Position numbers and translations under genes: made by a program. DNA of 64,000 nucleotides. Origin: Volvox africanus (taxonomy: Eukaryota > Chlorophyta > Chlorophyceae > Chlamydomonadales > Volvocaceae). Below are positions 23,098 to 33,882 of this stretch, piece by piece. The notes beneath the pieces are model-generated. The model had not been told where the DNA came from. It saw only the letters and a program-made list of their open reading frames with translations, and did no database searches. The DNA is taken from assembly GCA_030268105.1 (NCBI GenBank), contig BSDZ01000037.1, forward strand, positions 558,001 to 622,000, read 5' to 3'. Each line of letters begins with the position of its first letter. Position 1 is the stretch's first letter.

Positions 23098-23563
23098 GGA
23101 GCACGAAACGATACCCTAGGTTTGCGTAATAGAAGCCGACTTCTATCGCAAAGGCAAGAGTACAAAGCGATTCGGTGAGCCTACCGACAGTACTCTTGAG
23201 AAGATTCAGTAAACTCAGCAAGTACTTGCCCAGCTGAGTCCTGATCTCCGTAGTTTGGGCAATGAGAGTCGCCAACTGGTCCGGACGAAAGCCGGTCTCA
23301 GTCGCCGCAGCAAGCAATGCCGGTGCACTGAGATTACCTGCGACTCAGAGCGTACACTTACACAACAAGTGCAGCAATCTAAGTAAAAGCAATTAAACAA
23401 TTACAAACCGGAAGCGGCGGCGTCCAAAACGGCGCGGCTTAGGTCTTCGGCAAAAGTATCTAGCGGTCCTCGTGGTTCGTCGCTGGAACTCGCCATAGAA
23501 AGAACCTACTTCCGATTAGACAAAGAGAGACAGTTAGGCAACGAACCTGTCTCGATACCAAAT
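23098..23563 (-). promoter_or_regulatory. Element C leader and primer-binding site
   Basis: Reverse-oriented leader with the primer-binding site adjoining the LTR (near 23549-23560). The 31-codon upstream frame (ATG at about 23494-23496) is kept with only a silent change, and the second open stretch (23063-23317) is also kept, with a few replacements. Confidence 0.6.
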
Positions 23564-24386
23564 TGTTGTACCTCTCGTTCGCGTTTGCTCATAAGTATCT
23601 GCACGTCTGGAGACTTTCGACACCGATGCGCAAGCACTTGCAAGTACAGCAAGGCAAGCACGAGCAAACAGAGACAGCGGAAGACTTCAAACAAGAAGAG
23701 ATATAACTTACAGTCTTACAGATCAAAGCGGTGCAATGGACGCAATCACCGTCAGCGCCAGAAGCAAGCAATCATCACGCGGCAGTGAATAGCGAAGTTT
23801 AGGCTTAGCTCGGGCTAAGTAGAATAGCGTATATCAATAATAATGTAGAACACACAAGTGTTCTCCGGTGTCGAATATCTTCTCTTGCTTAGCCGTCCTC
23901 GCATCTGTTATACTCGCAGCATTGCGATGCCGTAAGATTCACACTAGGAGGCCGATCCTAAGTGTGACAACCCTACTGCGTATAGGCGATGTCCATGTAT
24001 AACAACGTATAAGCCTTTCCGGCATTCGCATGATGCAAGGGTCCGAATAACGATATTCGGTTGCAAGGCATGCATCGTGACAAGTGCGGCGCTCTCAACG
24101 TGTGCTGTAATGAAGTAATATTATATCAGATAATATTACTTATCGTTTCGTAGCACAAGCATAATGCGCACTTCAATGCTTTGGGCTTTCATGCATGCTA
24201 GGCGGATTTGCCATGATGCGATGTCGCGATGGATAATGACAACATGCCAAATGCATATATAAATGTACACGAATACATTTATATCATGCAGATTCATTCA
24301 TATGCAACGTGTTCATCACAATAGCACTTCGCCTTGTAGGATCACATTGACCTACGCATCGGCGGGAAACTAACCGTAGCACAACA
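23564..24386 (-). repeat. Element C 5' LTR
   Basis: 823 bases with TGTTGT and ACAACA ends, followed by target duplication ATATA (24387-24391). At many diagnostic positions it matches D/E-type LTRs, whereas the 3' LTR of C matches A/B-type. C-specific variants, such as GATCACATT near the outer end, are shared by both. Confidence 0.92.
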
Positions 24387-24391
24387 ATATA

Positions 24392-24658
24392 CGCTATTCT
24401 ACTTAGCCCGAGCTAAGCCTAAACTTCGCTATTCACCGCCGCGTGATGATTGCTTGCTTCCGGCGCTGACGGCGATTTCGTCCATTGCATCGCTTCGATC
24501 TGTAAGACTGTAAGTTATATCTCTTCTTGTCTTGAAGTCTTCCGCTGTCTCTGTTTGCTCGCGCTTGCCTTGCTGTACTTGCAAGTGCTCGCGCATCGGT
24601 GTCGAAAGCCTTCAGACGCGCAGATACTTATGAGCAAACACGAAGGAGAGGTACAACA
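24392..24658 (+). repeat. Element D 3' LTR, part 2
   Basis: Completes the LTR begun at 2227 and ends ACAACA at 24658. The sequence from 24659 on is host flank, shared with the right arm next to LTR E. Confidence 0.92.
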
Positions 24659-26716
24659 CTTACAAAACGAACAGGAAGGATCTCTGTCACAGAGATGAAA
24701 TCATAACAATGCTTTGTTTGGGAGCCACCAGAAAGCGGCATATCCCAAACCTTATGGATATAACCAACTCCCCACGGACAGGTGCTCCCCATTCTGTTTC
24801 CTTTATCGCGCAATACCAGTCCCATGCTTGTCTCCATACAATGCCGCCGCCACAGCTACGTAGTGTTGGCAAAAAAACTCATACATCACGCAAATCGCCA
24901 CCATTGACAATCGTGACTAATGCACCACAGCCTGCGGATATGCGCCTCCACCCGACACATCCATGTACCAGCATAGGAATGCACCAGAATCACATCAAGG
25001 AGCGATAATATATACAAAACGTACAAACCACTATACAAACACCAACAACTCCTTTTCAAAACGGGTACCAAACAGAAAGTCAAAACCTACCATTTACACC
25101 AAGTGCCGTGCCAACCTGACGGGCGTACTGTCGCTCTCCTTCCCATCTCTCTCGTCCCGTTCGCCGCTATTGACAGGCAGGGTGGCCCCACCCTAGAACC
25201 CACTACAGGCTGAGGAACCACCCAGCTGCCAAGCACATGTCGCGTAAAGCCCAGCTGTGGTGTTCCCCCTCAATCGTGGGGGCGGGGCTATCGGGCTATC
25301 CTGGCAACATGCCCATTCGGCGACCTTTCACCGCTCACCGGATGGACATCTGCCGCTCTATCGCCTCCGCCAGAGGGTGGAGGTCAACATCCATTGTATG
25401 TGGCGAGGTATCAGGGCGTTGCCTGCCATATTTGGCGCTCGCTAGCCTTGACATGAGGCGAATTCTCTACACATCGGAACCTAGACGGATAGGAATTCAC
25501 CATTGCGCGTGCTGCGATCCGGGCATTTCCTAAAACATGATGTTTAAGCAACCAATAATTTTAACAATGAATGCATCATTCGCAGGTCATGGAAAACGAA
25601 AGCCATGCGCGTAAAATGCGCAGGTGCAAACCGCTCATGCACACAACTAGACAGACCATGCCACCCAAAGACAAACCAAGTAAGGGGGGTTTGCGGTTCC
25701 AGAGGCTGCATGAGCAAAACCGTTTTAATGCATGCGGCCATTCACTGCCAGGAAGGCGTTTCTCATGTACCTGCGTGAATGCCGTACGTCCGGAAATAAC
25801 CATACGCATAAGAATAAGCGCGCTGGCCCCATCCTGCGACTGTTTAGGCCGGTGTGCCTCACGTCTGCAATAAAGATGGAGCGGTAGAACTTGCTCGTCT
25901 CACTGGGTTTGCAGTCAGACTGACCTATGTTTATTGCCCTCGTTGCTTTACTATTACCCTTAGCTAGTCTCACTGCCACTGCTCCACAATCAAATAGGAC
26001 AATCAACCAAATAACCAGTCAAACCTAGAGACCATAGATGATTCCTACACGACAGACAAGCTCATACCACACAGAGAACATGTAAACTAAATTGCCGAAC
26101 CAGATAAACAACAAACGAGTCCAGACACGAAAACTGAACAATAAGCCGAAACGGTATCAAGCAGGCAACAGCAGTGGCGGCAGAAGGACCAATGACGGAC
26201 ATCTTCTTAAGCTCTCTACTTACAAAGCCGTAATGTCCGTAGATATCCTCTCCCTTAAGACACTAACCCACAGTTAGGTACAAACCAGGAGTTGACTCCC
26301 TGACCCCCAACAAACACATCCGCACATATGAGTCATCATTATGCAGGCGGCACGGCAGTTTGCTCTGCGTGCTTGCCTGGCAGGGTTATGAGCATCAGGT
26401 ACTTGAAGAACTGTTCCACATACGTAGATGATCAGGTAAAATGATCACACAGACCTTAATGTAGGCGTAGCCACATGGAATCCTGCAGAAGGGCCCACAC
26501 AAATCTACGCCCCAAAATATTTAGTCGTCGTCCCAGATGTCTCTGCTTCTCTCTCTCCTTCCTCTGCCTGGGCCCCGGAGGACGTCAGTGCTACAGCAAT
26601 TCTGCACTGGCTCGTCCACGGCATGAGCAGCACGAACGAGTGCAGTAGCTAGATAGTCCGTTTACTATGCGTTCCACTGCTGGGCATGACCCGTGTCCTG
26701 GCATGATTCAAACATT
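24659..26716 (+). other. Arm sequence without recognised gene
   Basis: Shared with 59571-61628 at near identity (I noticed one change, at about 24763). Several open frames exist on both strands but none shows a recognisable domain, and no splice-consistent gene could be built. It could be old host intergenic DNA or decayed repeat. Confidence 0.6.
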
Positions 26717-26732
26717 CACTATAACAAGGAAT

Positions 26733-27300
26733 TCGTGCGTTAGCTCGCGTTAGGCTCGCGTTAGGGACCCCTAACGCAAGCCTAACGCAAGCTTAACGCG
26801 AACTAACGCGAGCTAACGCAAAGCCTAACGCAAATCAAACGCATTGCGTTATTGCTTGCGTATCGCTAACGCAATCCTAACGCACCTAACGCAATCGCAA
26901 ATAAACTTTTTTGGGAGGGAACGAAAATGTTTGCGTTTACTTTGCGTTAGCTAACGCAACCTAACGCAAACTTACGCAATGTCAAACGCACCCACATAGA
27001 TTCTAAGGTGTGCGTTAGGCCTAACGCAACGCAAGCGTTAGAGACCCATACGCAAGCAAAAATACATAGCGTGCATGGAAGTTAAAGTTCTCTAACGCAC
27101 AATATACGCACGCCTAACGCGCATTAACGCGCATTAACGCATGCTTGCGTATGCTGCGAATAATGCGTACACAGGTAGCAGTTGTGGGTTGCGTAAAAGT
27201 TTTAAACGCATGTAACTAACATATTCGCACGCTTTCGCAAGGTCTTACGCGTGCGATAGCAACATTCGCGCCACTTTCGCTTTGCGTACGAGGCAGCCTC
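26733..27300. repeat. Left subterminal motif array of the CACTA element
   Basis: Dozens of copies of CCTAACGCA/TGCGTTAGG and close variants in both orientations. In characterised CACTA elements, subterminal repeats bind the element-encoded DNA-binding protein; that role is inferred here. Confidence 0.85.
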
Positions 27301-27765
27301 GCATTCTTGCTCACTGCAACTACTTTTGGTCGTTCTGGTTATTTCTTTACTGTTTCAGTTCTCGTTCCTGTTATTGTTTGCTGTTTTGCCCACCCGCTGC
27401 AGAATTATTTTTGTGTGTACGGAAACTATCCTGTCATAATGTACGTAGCTGTTATGAAGAATATCAATAGGATTTCAGTTTTGATAGATGAAAATATTCC
27501 AGGCAATAATTTACAGTTCAATATTCGGATAGCATCCAGGTAAGCAGCCATTGGTGAGTACGCATTAATTCAACGAAACAATCAAATTTCTACACATCCA
27601 ATCCTGCCAATCAAATTTGTTTATGAGTTCAATAATCATTTGTACCATGCACCAATCATTTCAATCATCATTAGGTACATACATCCTAACTTCATCTGCC
27701 ACCGCACATTTAGCAGCCCGCTCTAATATAAGCTTAGAAACAAACATGTTAGATGTTAGTTCTAT

Positions 27766-29087
27766 CTAATAGTATTCTATTTCACTCTCTCTGTTGTCGT
27801 CCTCCTCTGGCGCAGTGGTGGCGTCATCCTGCTCGTCCTCAATCTTCTGGTCCTCGCTCACCTCCTCCTCAAGCAACTCCTGAAAAGTTTAGAAAAGGAA
27901 AATTATACTTATTTACATACATATGTATAAATGTAAATTAAGCTGTCACCACTCAGCAATTATCACTTCCGGTTACAATAATCTTAATCATGTCTAGGGT
28001 GGGCAGTGCTTTTAAGTACCACTAATCATTCTAAAAGCATAGTCTTTCATTTGCTGTACTATGTACTTGGACACTTTGTTACCTGTTTCTGCTAACTCCC
28101 TGAGCTCCTACGTTGACGTAGTGCCCGTGTACATCGCACACCTTCCGAAACACTCTTGACCTTTATCAGTCAAAACAACACATATTATAATTATACATTC
28201 AAACATGAAGGAAGTTTAGATAATAAGCTGAACTAAGGAAATTACCTTCTGTCCCTGGTGGTCGTAACTGTCATCGTCATCCGTAGACTTGTCTTCCAAC
28301 GGCACCTGCTGGTCCAAAATACGTGAAGGGACTTGGTAGTAATAAAAAGGTTATATTAAAAAGTAAGTAATGTCTGACCTCAATATTTCGTACCTTTCTT
28401 TTGGTGCCCGTGCTTGGTCGCCTCACTTTCGTGGATGGCCGCACATCGTCATCGTTCGTTACCTTCAAGGGCCGACGTTAGCATACATATATGATTTGAG
28501 AAATTACAAGCTTACAATTTCTATCAAAAAAGAGAAAAATAAATCAACATATGGCACATCAAACGACAAAGCACACAGCAAATGAAAAGAATATAACGAA
28601 ACATAAAATTACAGCTCAATAAAACAGGAAGACAGGATGAATGGGCTGTACCTTTTTTGCTGCCGCCTTGCTTGAGTTCCTAGCTTTCCTGCTGGAGTTC
28701 CTTGTCGTAGAGGGCTGTGAACTCTTTGCCTACATAAAAAGGAAGTACGTTTGGGGAGAATAGGAACAATTATATAAAAGACAGAAAGGAGAAAACAGGT
28801 TAAAGGACATTAATGATCTGTACATCCCTGTATATGAGATCCGTAATGTACATCACCCATCCAGCAATAATTTTGCTAAGCGCGCCTGGTAATTTGCACA
28901 CCCCATCATCCACTCTCCGTACTACTAGTATTTGCACTAACCTGTCAGTGTCTAGCGGCCTTGACCTCCTTCTCCTTCTGATGTATGCTAGCTGCGTTGG
29001 CAGCCAGCACCATCATCGATGCATCTTCACCATGCGCGGGCTGCTTTTGGCCTTTGCTAGGGCGCCCATTATGAGTTCCTAATGGCA
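27766..29087 (-). pseudogene. Probable 3' exons of a CACTA-encoded gene, with an in-frame stop
   Basis: Four consecutive phase-0 exons can be read on the minus strand with GT-AG borders: 28652-28729 (Ser/Lys-rich), 28394-28462 (starts VTNDDDVRPS), 28246-28305 (starts VPLEDKSTDDDD) and the terminal exon 27766-27879 (acidic, Glu/Asp-rich, ending EIEYY and TAG). An upstream candidate exon (about 28939-29087) reads in the same phase but ends with TGA CAG where CGA CAG would keep it open. The product is a charged, low-complexity tail. I cannot identify a transposase catalytic domain; fragments further upstream (29220-29460) carry stops in every joined reading I tried. Likely the decayed C-terminus of the element's transposase or DNA-binding protein. 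Confidence 0.45.
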
Positions 29088-30624
29088 CGTCATTTCGGCC
29101 GTTTTTCTGCGGGTTGGTGGCAATAAAGTATTTCGTACACGACAAAAATAAACGCAGGAAAAAAACTTATTCTTTTACTAGTTAAAGTAAAATACAAATC
29201 TTATGCATACTTACTACTTAAAAGCGAAGAGTAGTGCTTCCGTACTCCGTCCAGGGTTGTGCGGCTGCCAATCAATCCCATGTAAGCAACAATGTTTCGA
29301 AACCCTGCTTTACAACATCCTTTATATGTACATTTAATGCCACCCATTGTACACAGTCGTCAGGTCGTCCATGTCATACAGTAGCAGTTCTATTGGACAA
29401 CCTTGCTTGCGCAGGCAGCATACGTATAATTTCTGCAGCATCAACAGCTAATCATATATTTGTAAAGAAATAATAATTGCTTCAGTAACGAATGGAGCCG
29501 CCTTCTGCTTATGATGGAAAGTCCCGTATGAAACTCTTTACATCCCGAAAACACTTTTCCCCTGAAAGTCAGGAACATTTTCAGTGTGTCATGCCTGGAA
29601 GGGAACCACTAGAAGGCAACATTGCATCGGATGTGCTAGATGGCATCGACCAAGGCAGCAGCCGCTTGGCTCAAAGCTTGGCTCTTCCTGGTTTTAGTAG
29701 CAATGAGAAGTGACTTCATTGTGACGAGGATGTTTAGAATCACCATTGCAACGTTTGCACTTGAGATGCCCCGTCTATGTGCCCCGTCTTGGGAGCCAGG
29801 GCCAGCGGGATGGGATGGAAGGCAAGGGTTCTGGGCAGCCCTCAGTACAGCGCCGTCATCGGCTTAGGCACGTGCTTGGAGTTTCTGGAGCCATGAAACA
29901 ATTCTGGTTAGGAATGTGCATGACGTTTTTGATGCAATAACAAAATAATGACCGTGCTGAAAATTGTAGCGTGAATCCGTTGAACTATTCATTCCCGTGC
30001 AGCGATTGAACTATTCTGCATTGCAATATGTCTGTATTGGGGAAGCCTTGGGGTCATAGAGTACCTCTCACACATGCTCGTTTTCATGGTCAATTTTCAC
30101 ACATACGCCAAGCTGCTATGATGCTTGCCAGACAAGGCTATCTAATTTTTGGGGCCTGCTCGATGTGTAACTGTGGCTCTTGGTGACTTTGTTTGGGTCT
30201 CCATCTGGAAAGATTGTTGCCTGGCTACTGTGTAAGGTTTGCTGTTGCCAAATTTCCTCGGTCCTTACCCACACTTGCTAACTCCGGCAGCTTGCTGCTC
30301 AATAATTAGAAAGCCTTCCATAATTAGAAAGGTAGCCCTGAACAGCCATGTGTGGCACTTCAGAGTTCTATGTTATAAAGTAAGCCACATGTACAGATTC
30401 TAAATTCGTATAATGGTAGCGATTTAGCGATGTTAACAAGCGTTCACCAGAGCAATCTCTTGTACAACGACTAGTATTCATAGCGCTATCCTAAATTGAA
30501 ATTAACTTTGAAGATATTTTATGCACAAAGTCTCGAGACTACTGCACAATAAGAGCAAGTAAGCAAACTAAATAAATCCGGCAAACCCGTGCTCCGAACA
30601 TTATTATGCGCTATCTACATAAAC

Positions 30625-31010
30625 TTTGAGTAAACTGCGTTACAGTGCGTTACGTGCGTATCGTAACGCACTGTACGCAAGATATACGCAAGCTGTTTGC
30701 GTAAAGTTAACGCGTGCGTTAGGTTTGCGATCGCGTGCGTTAGGTTTGCGTTAGGCTCGCGTTAGAACATACGCAAGCCCCCGATTTTCGAGCACCACGA
30801 AACGTAATAAAAATTACAGGGAACTTTTATAATCATTATAAATATTGTTTTCATTTAAACGAACTTGAAAACGACGCACTATAACAGACGTTCTGTCCAG
30901 TTTTCTATTTCTTTGCGTTAGGCTCGCGTTAGGCTAACGCAACCGCTAACGCACAAAACGCACACATACGCGCCCTAACGCAGCCTAACGCGAGCCTAAC
31001 GCACGAATCT
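30625..31010. repeat. Right subterminal motif array of the CACTA element
   Basis: Same CCTAACGCA/TGCGTTAGG motifs, in two clusters (about 30635-30775 and 30910-31005) separated by an AT-rich stretch. Confidence 0.82.
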
Positions 31011-31025
31011 GTTGTTATAGTGATT

Positions 31026-33872
31026 TCGCCTGTCCTAGCAGCACTTGCAAGACTTCCATGATGCTCTATTGGTAGTGACATCGATAACATTCGGCAGAAG
31101 CTGGCAGCACTGATCTGGGGTCATGTTGGGTGCTCTGGAGCCGTCTGACTTCATGCTGAGGTTTGTCTAATTCCCGTCAGGGTAAAGCGCTTCAAATTTG
31201 CTTGATACTGTTGTAAGCAGGGGTGAGCCAGGCTCTCCAGCCCGCCCGATTGAACCCTGGTGCAGTAGAAAAGCATCACGTACAGATTTCGATATAGCAT
31301 GCACAGGGTCACACATAAACTGTTGATTGACTGGGGGCCATCTGATGTCCATGTGCCAAATTATGAAGCGGGCCAGGTATTATGAACGGAATGTCGGCGG
31401 AGGATACTGCACACGGATTTTTATTCCAACCGGAATCAGTTTCGCGATGGTGGGTCAGCACAGCAGACTAACAATGGAGCAATAGCTTTATAAACATTTA
31501 TAGATCGCGCATATCTACATGGGCAGAAATATTTTTGATCCTGTTATGGCTAACGCTGCTTTGGATAGAATAGTTAATAATTCGTCATGAATATGTCGAA
31601 CAACAGCAGAGAGCCCCAGGAAGACGAAGTAAGGAGCACACACGCACATATTCCCGGTAGATTGCCATTACAGTACGAACAGAAGTGGAAGGAACGTCCA
31701 CCAGGTTACTGTCTGCCAGCAGGATGATATGTGCTGTTTAGTAGAGAGTTCTAAGGTTCGATAAAATTATAAGAAATGCATTTGTCATTAGGCAACGCTT
31801 TTCCTTACGTAGTGGTCTTGGCCACCGCACAGGTCCAACTGACAAATTGCGTACAAGGTCCACTTGCATCGCCCCACCTGGCATCTTAAACTATGCGTCA
31901 GGCACTTACTTCATCACCGTGTGGTACCACCGCACGACCACCTTGGCCGCCGCAGGTCACAGTCCCTTACCCTCACATGCAGCTCGTTTTGTGCAGCTAA
32001 AACGCCCATGAGCCGTGTTGTACGGATGTCCTCCGACCCTCCCCCATCCAGCCCACAAGAACCAAAACATCACAAAAAACACAAAAACCTTCATATTGGA
32101 CATCGTGTTGTTCATACTGCGCGTGTCTGGGTAGCACAGCTCATTAGGCCGCTATTGTCCCATTATCGCCATCGGGAAGCCCTCAGGACATATAGACGCA
32201 TGTGAAACTCCTGAATTTCCTATTCAAAGATCTGGGTTGGGTGGGAGTGTCTCCCAGCCACGCGGCGGCACCAAGAGCTCTGGAGCTTGTTCAAGAATAA
32301 GTTTGGGGTTGTGCTTTTGCCTGTGCGAGAGGGCCCCTCTGTTTTTGTGTGTCTTGCCGCGTCCTTGCGGTGGTCGGTGCCTGTCGCATTGTGCCTATTC
32401 GCCAGCTCTGAGCTCGATCTCTATCTACGGGCTGTCGTGGTTCTTGGTTTTGGAGCTGGGCTGTCTTCTGGATGAAGGCTACTGCTTTGGCAATGCGCTC
32501 GTGTTGTCCCAATCACGCAGGTGGAGTGCTGCCTGTCCACGTGCTGGTTGGCAGCTCCTGCATGTTGTCGTTGTGGACTTTCCTGGTCAGGCCAGATATT
32601 TACATCCGATGGAGATGTCCCAGGGATAAGATGAGCAGTCGATTGTACGGCGTGCTATCGGTTGCAGCACAGAGTGAAAGCTGGTCCCCTTAGTAATGTT
32701 CGCATCAAATTCTCCGAACCCCCTAGTTGCGCTAAAGATTTGTAAATTTGTTTTCCGAACAGCCCCATATGTGGAAATTAGAACGCATAGGAATTCTGCA
32801 TCCAGATTGCTAGCGGAGAAGGGGATACCTGTTGAAATGTAGACTGCCGGACAAAAGGAAGCCTGACGTCATTACGAGAAAGTATTTGTTACATCGTATC
32901 CGATAAACAAATGTCGACTTGATAGTTCGGTCCGGAATTGGCAAAAATAATCCCGTGTATAGCACTACAGATGGGACGAGCGCGGGTTCGCTAGTGTACT
33001 GCCGAGTACAGCTCCAATAACGCGATTGTTGCTAGAACGGATCTCTATAAATCCCAAATGATACAACATTTCATAACACAGAAAAAAAGGTGGGAGATTA
33101 GTGGGCCGGAAAAAGGCAGGGCTGTTTGGGATGAGAAACCCCTTTCGTACTTAGCCCTGCAATAGTAAATCCTTTGAACCTTCGGGGAACAGCAGAGGAA
33201 CGAGCCTATCCATGTACAAGTTCCTTCATGAGCAATATCAAAGCTGTACAAAGCTGTGCGCCTTTTGGCGCAAGGCGTCACCATAAAGCTTCCATCCTCA
33301 CAAACCGGTAATGATGTAGAGTATCAAGCATCATTAAAACTTGGATTTTGTAAGTATTCATACGCCTGGGATCTCAGCTGTCACAACTAGTATGAGTCAA
33401 TCGCGTGCCTGACTAAAACTTTGCAATGTCGAAAGCGATCCGGGTTGCAGTAATGCAAACAGGTGCAGAGCTGCAGACTCCGTCAATCGGTAGTTTGTGT
33501 ATTAATGGTTAATAATAATAATAATAATGAATTGGTGAACTGGTATGCTTCGTGGCATCCTTGGAATGGGGGGCATGTTTCGCCTGAGGACGAAATGTTA
33601 CCCCAAGAGGCATTTTCATGCAGGAGCAACTTCCCTATTACTCTTAATTCTAAATGGTTTACCACTTTTAATGTATATAACTAACAGAGAGCGCTTATGA
33701 GGAAAGGCGCAAGATATCCAATGTGTACGCGAGAGTTTGGAATGTTTGTATTGGAGCTATGGATTCGAGATCATCGTCTTATCATTTTTGACTAGATTTC
33801 GTTTGTTATCCAAGAATGCAAGGTTTAGTAATGACTTATGGTCTCGGAGCAATAAGCAAAGCTGCAAAATGC
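31026..33872 (+). other. Arm sequence without recognised gene
   Basis: Matches 56721-59570 in reverse complement almost perfectly. I noticed one substitution near 32236 and one extra AAT unit in the right arm's AAT microsatellite (left copy at about 33513-33532). The longest frame (32237-32629) is Cys/Leu-rich without recognisable features. The segment ends 10 bases before the start codon of the transporter gene, so it contains whatever promoter that gene has. Confidence 0.6.
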
Positions 33873-33882
33873 GTGGCTTTAT

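Larger units (their letters stand above)
2794..24386 (-). mobile_element. Element C: full-length chromovirus LTR retrotransposon inserted in LTR D
   Basis: Minus-strand Ty3/gypsy element bounded by TGTTGT...ACAACA termini and flanked by a 5-base target duplication ATATA (2789-2793 and 24387-24391). Its 3' LTR is 2794-3579 plus 17703-17740, split by the tandem A/B array. Internal region 17741-23563; 5' LTR 23564-24386. Gag and pol are present with one nonsense codon. The equivalent site in the right arm (inside LTR E) is unoccupied, which confirms both ends. Confidence 0.93.
26717..31022. mobile_element. CACTA (EnSpm-type) DNA transposon, 4,306 bases
   Basis: Ends are CACTATAACAA...TTGTTATAGTG; the terminal inverted repeat extends to about 27 bases with three mismatches. 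It is flanked by the 3-base duplication ATT (26714-26716 and 31023-31025). The right arm has the uninterrupted empty site AAACATTTCGCC near 59570. CACTA ends plus a 3-base duplication are the hallmark of this superfamily. Both subterminal regions are packed with CCTAACGCA-type motifs. The interior holds a probable decayed minus-strand multi-exon gene. Confidence 0.93.
1585..33872 (+). repeat. Left arm of large inverted repeat (interrupted)
   Basis: Homologous to 56721-63196 in reverse complement. The shared parts are 1585-2793, 24392-26716 and 31026-33872 (6,381 bases). Adding the 92 bases deleted in D and one extra AAT unit in the right arm gives exactly the 6,476 bases of the right arm. Interruptions are element C with its nested array, and the CACTA element. 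Confidence 0.93.

Noticed and set aside
2794..24386. Dating element C from its LTR divergence
   Set aside because: The LTR differences follow subtype blocks, implying conversion, and the empty site in a nearly identical arm contradicts an old insertion.
32237..32629. 130-codon frame in the inverted-repeat arm as a gene
   Set aside because: Cys/Leu-rich composition, no domain, no splice context, and other frames overlap on both strands.
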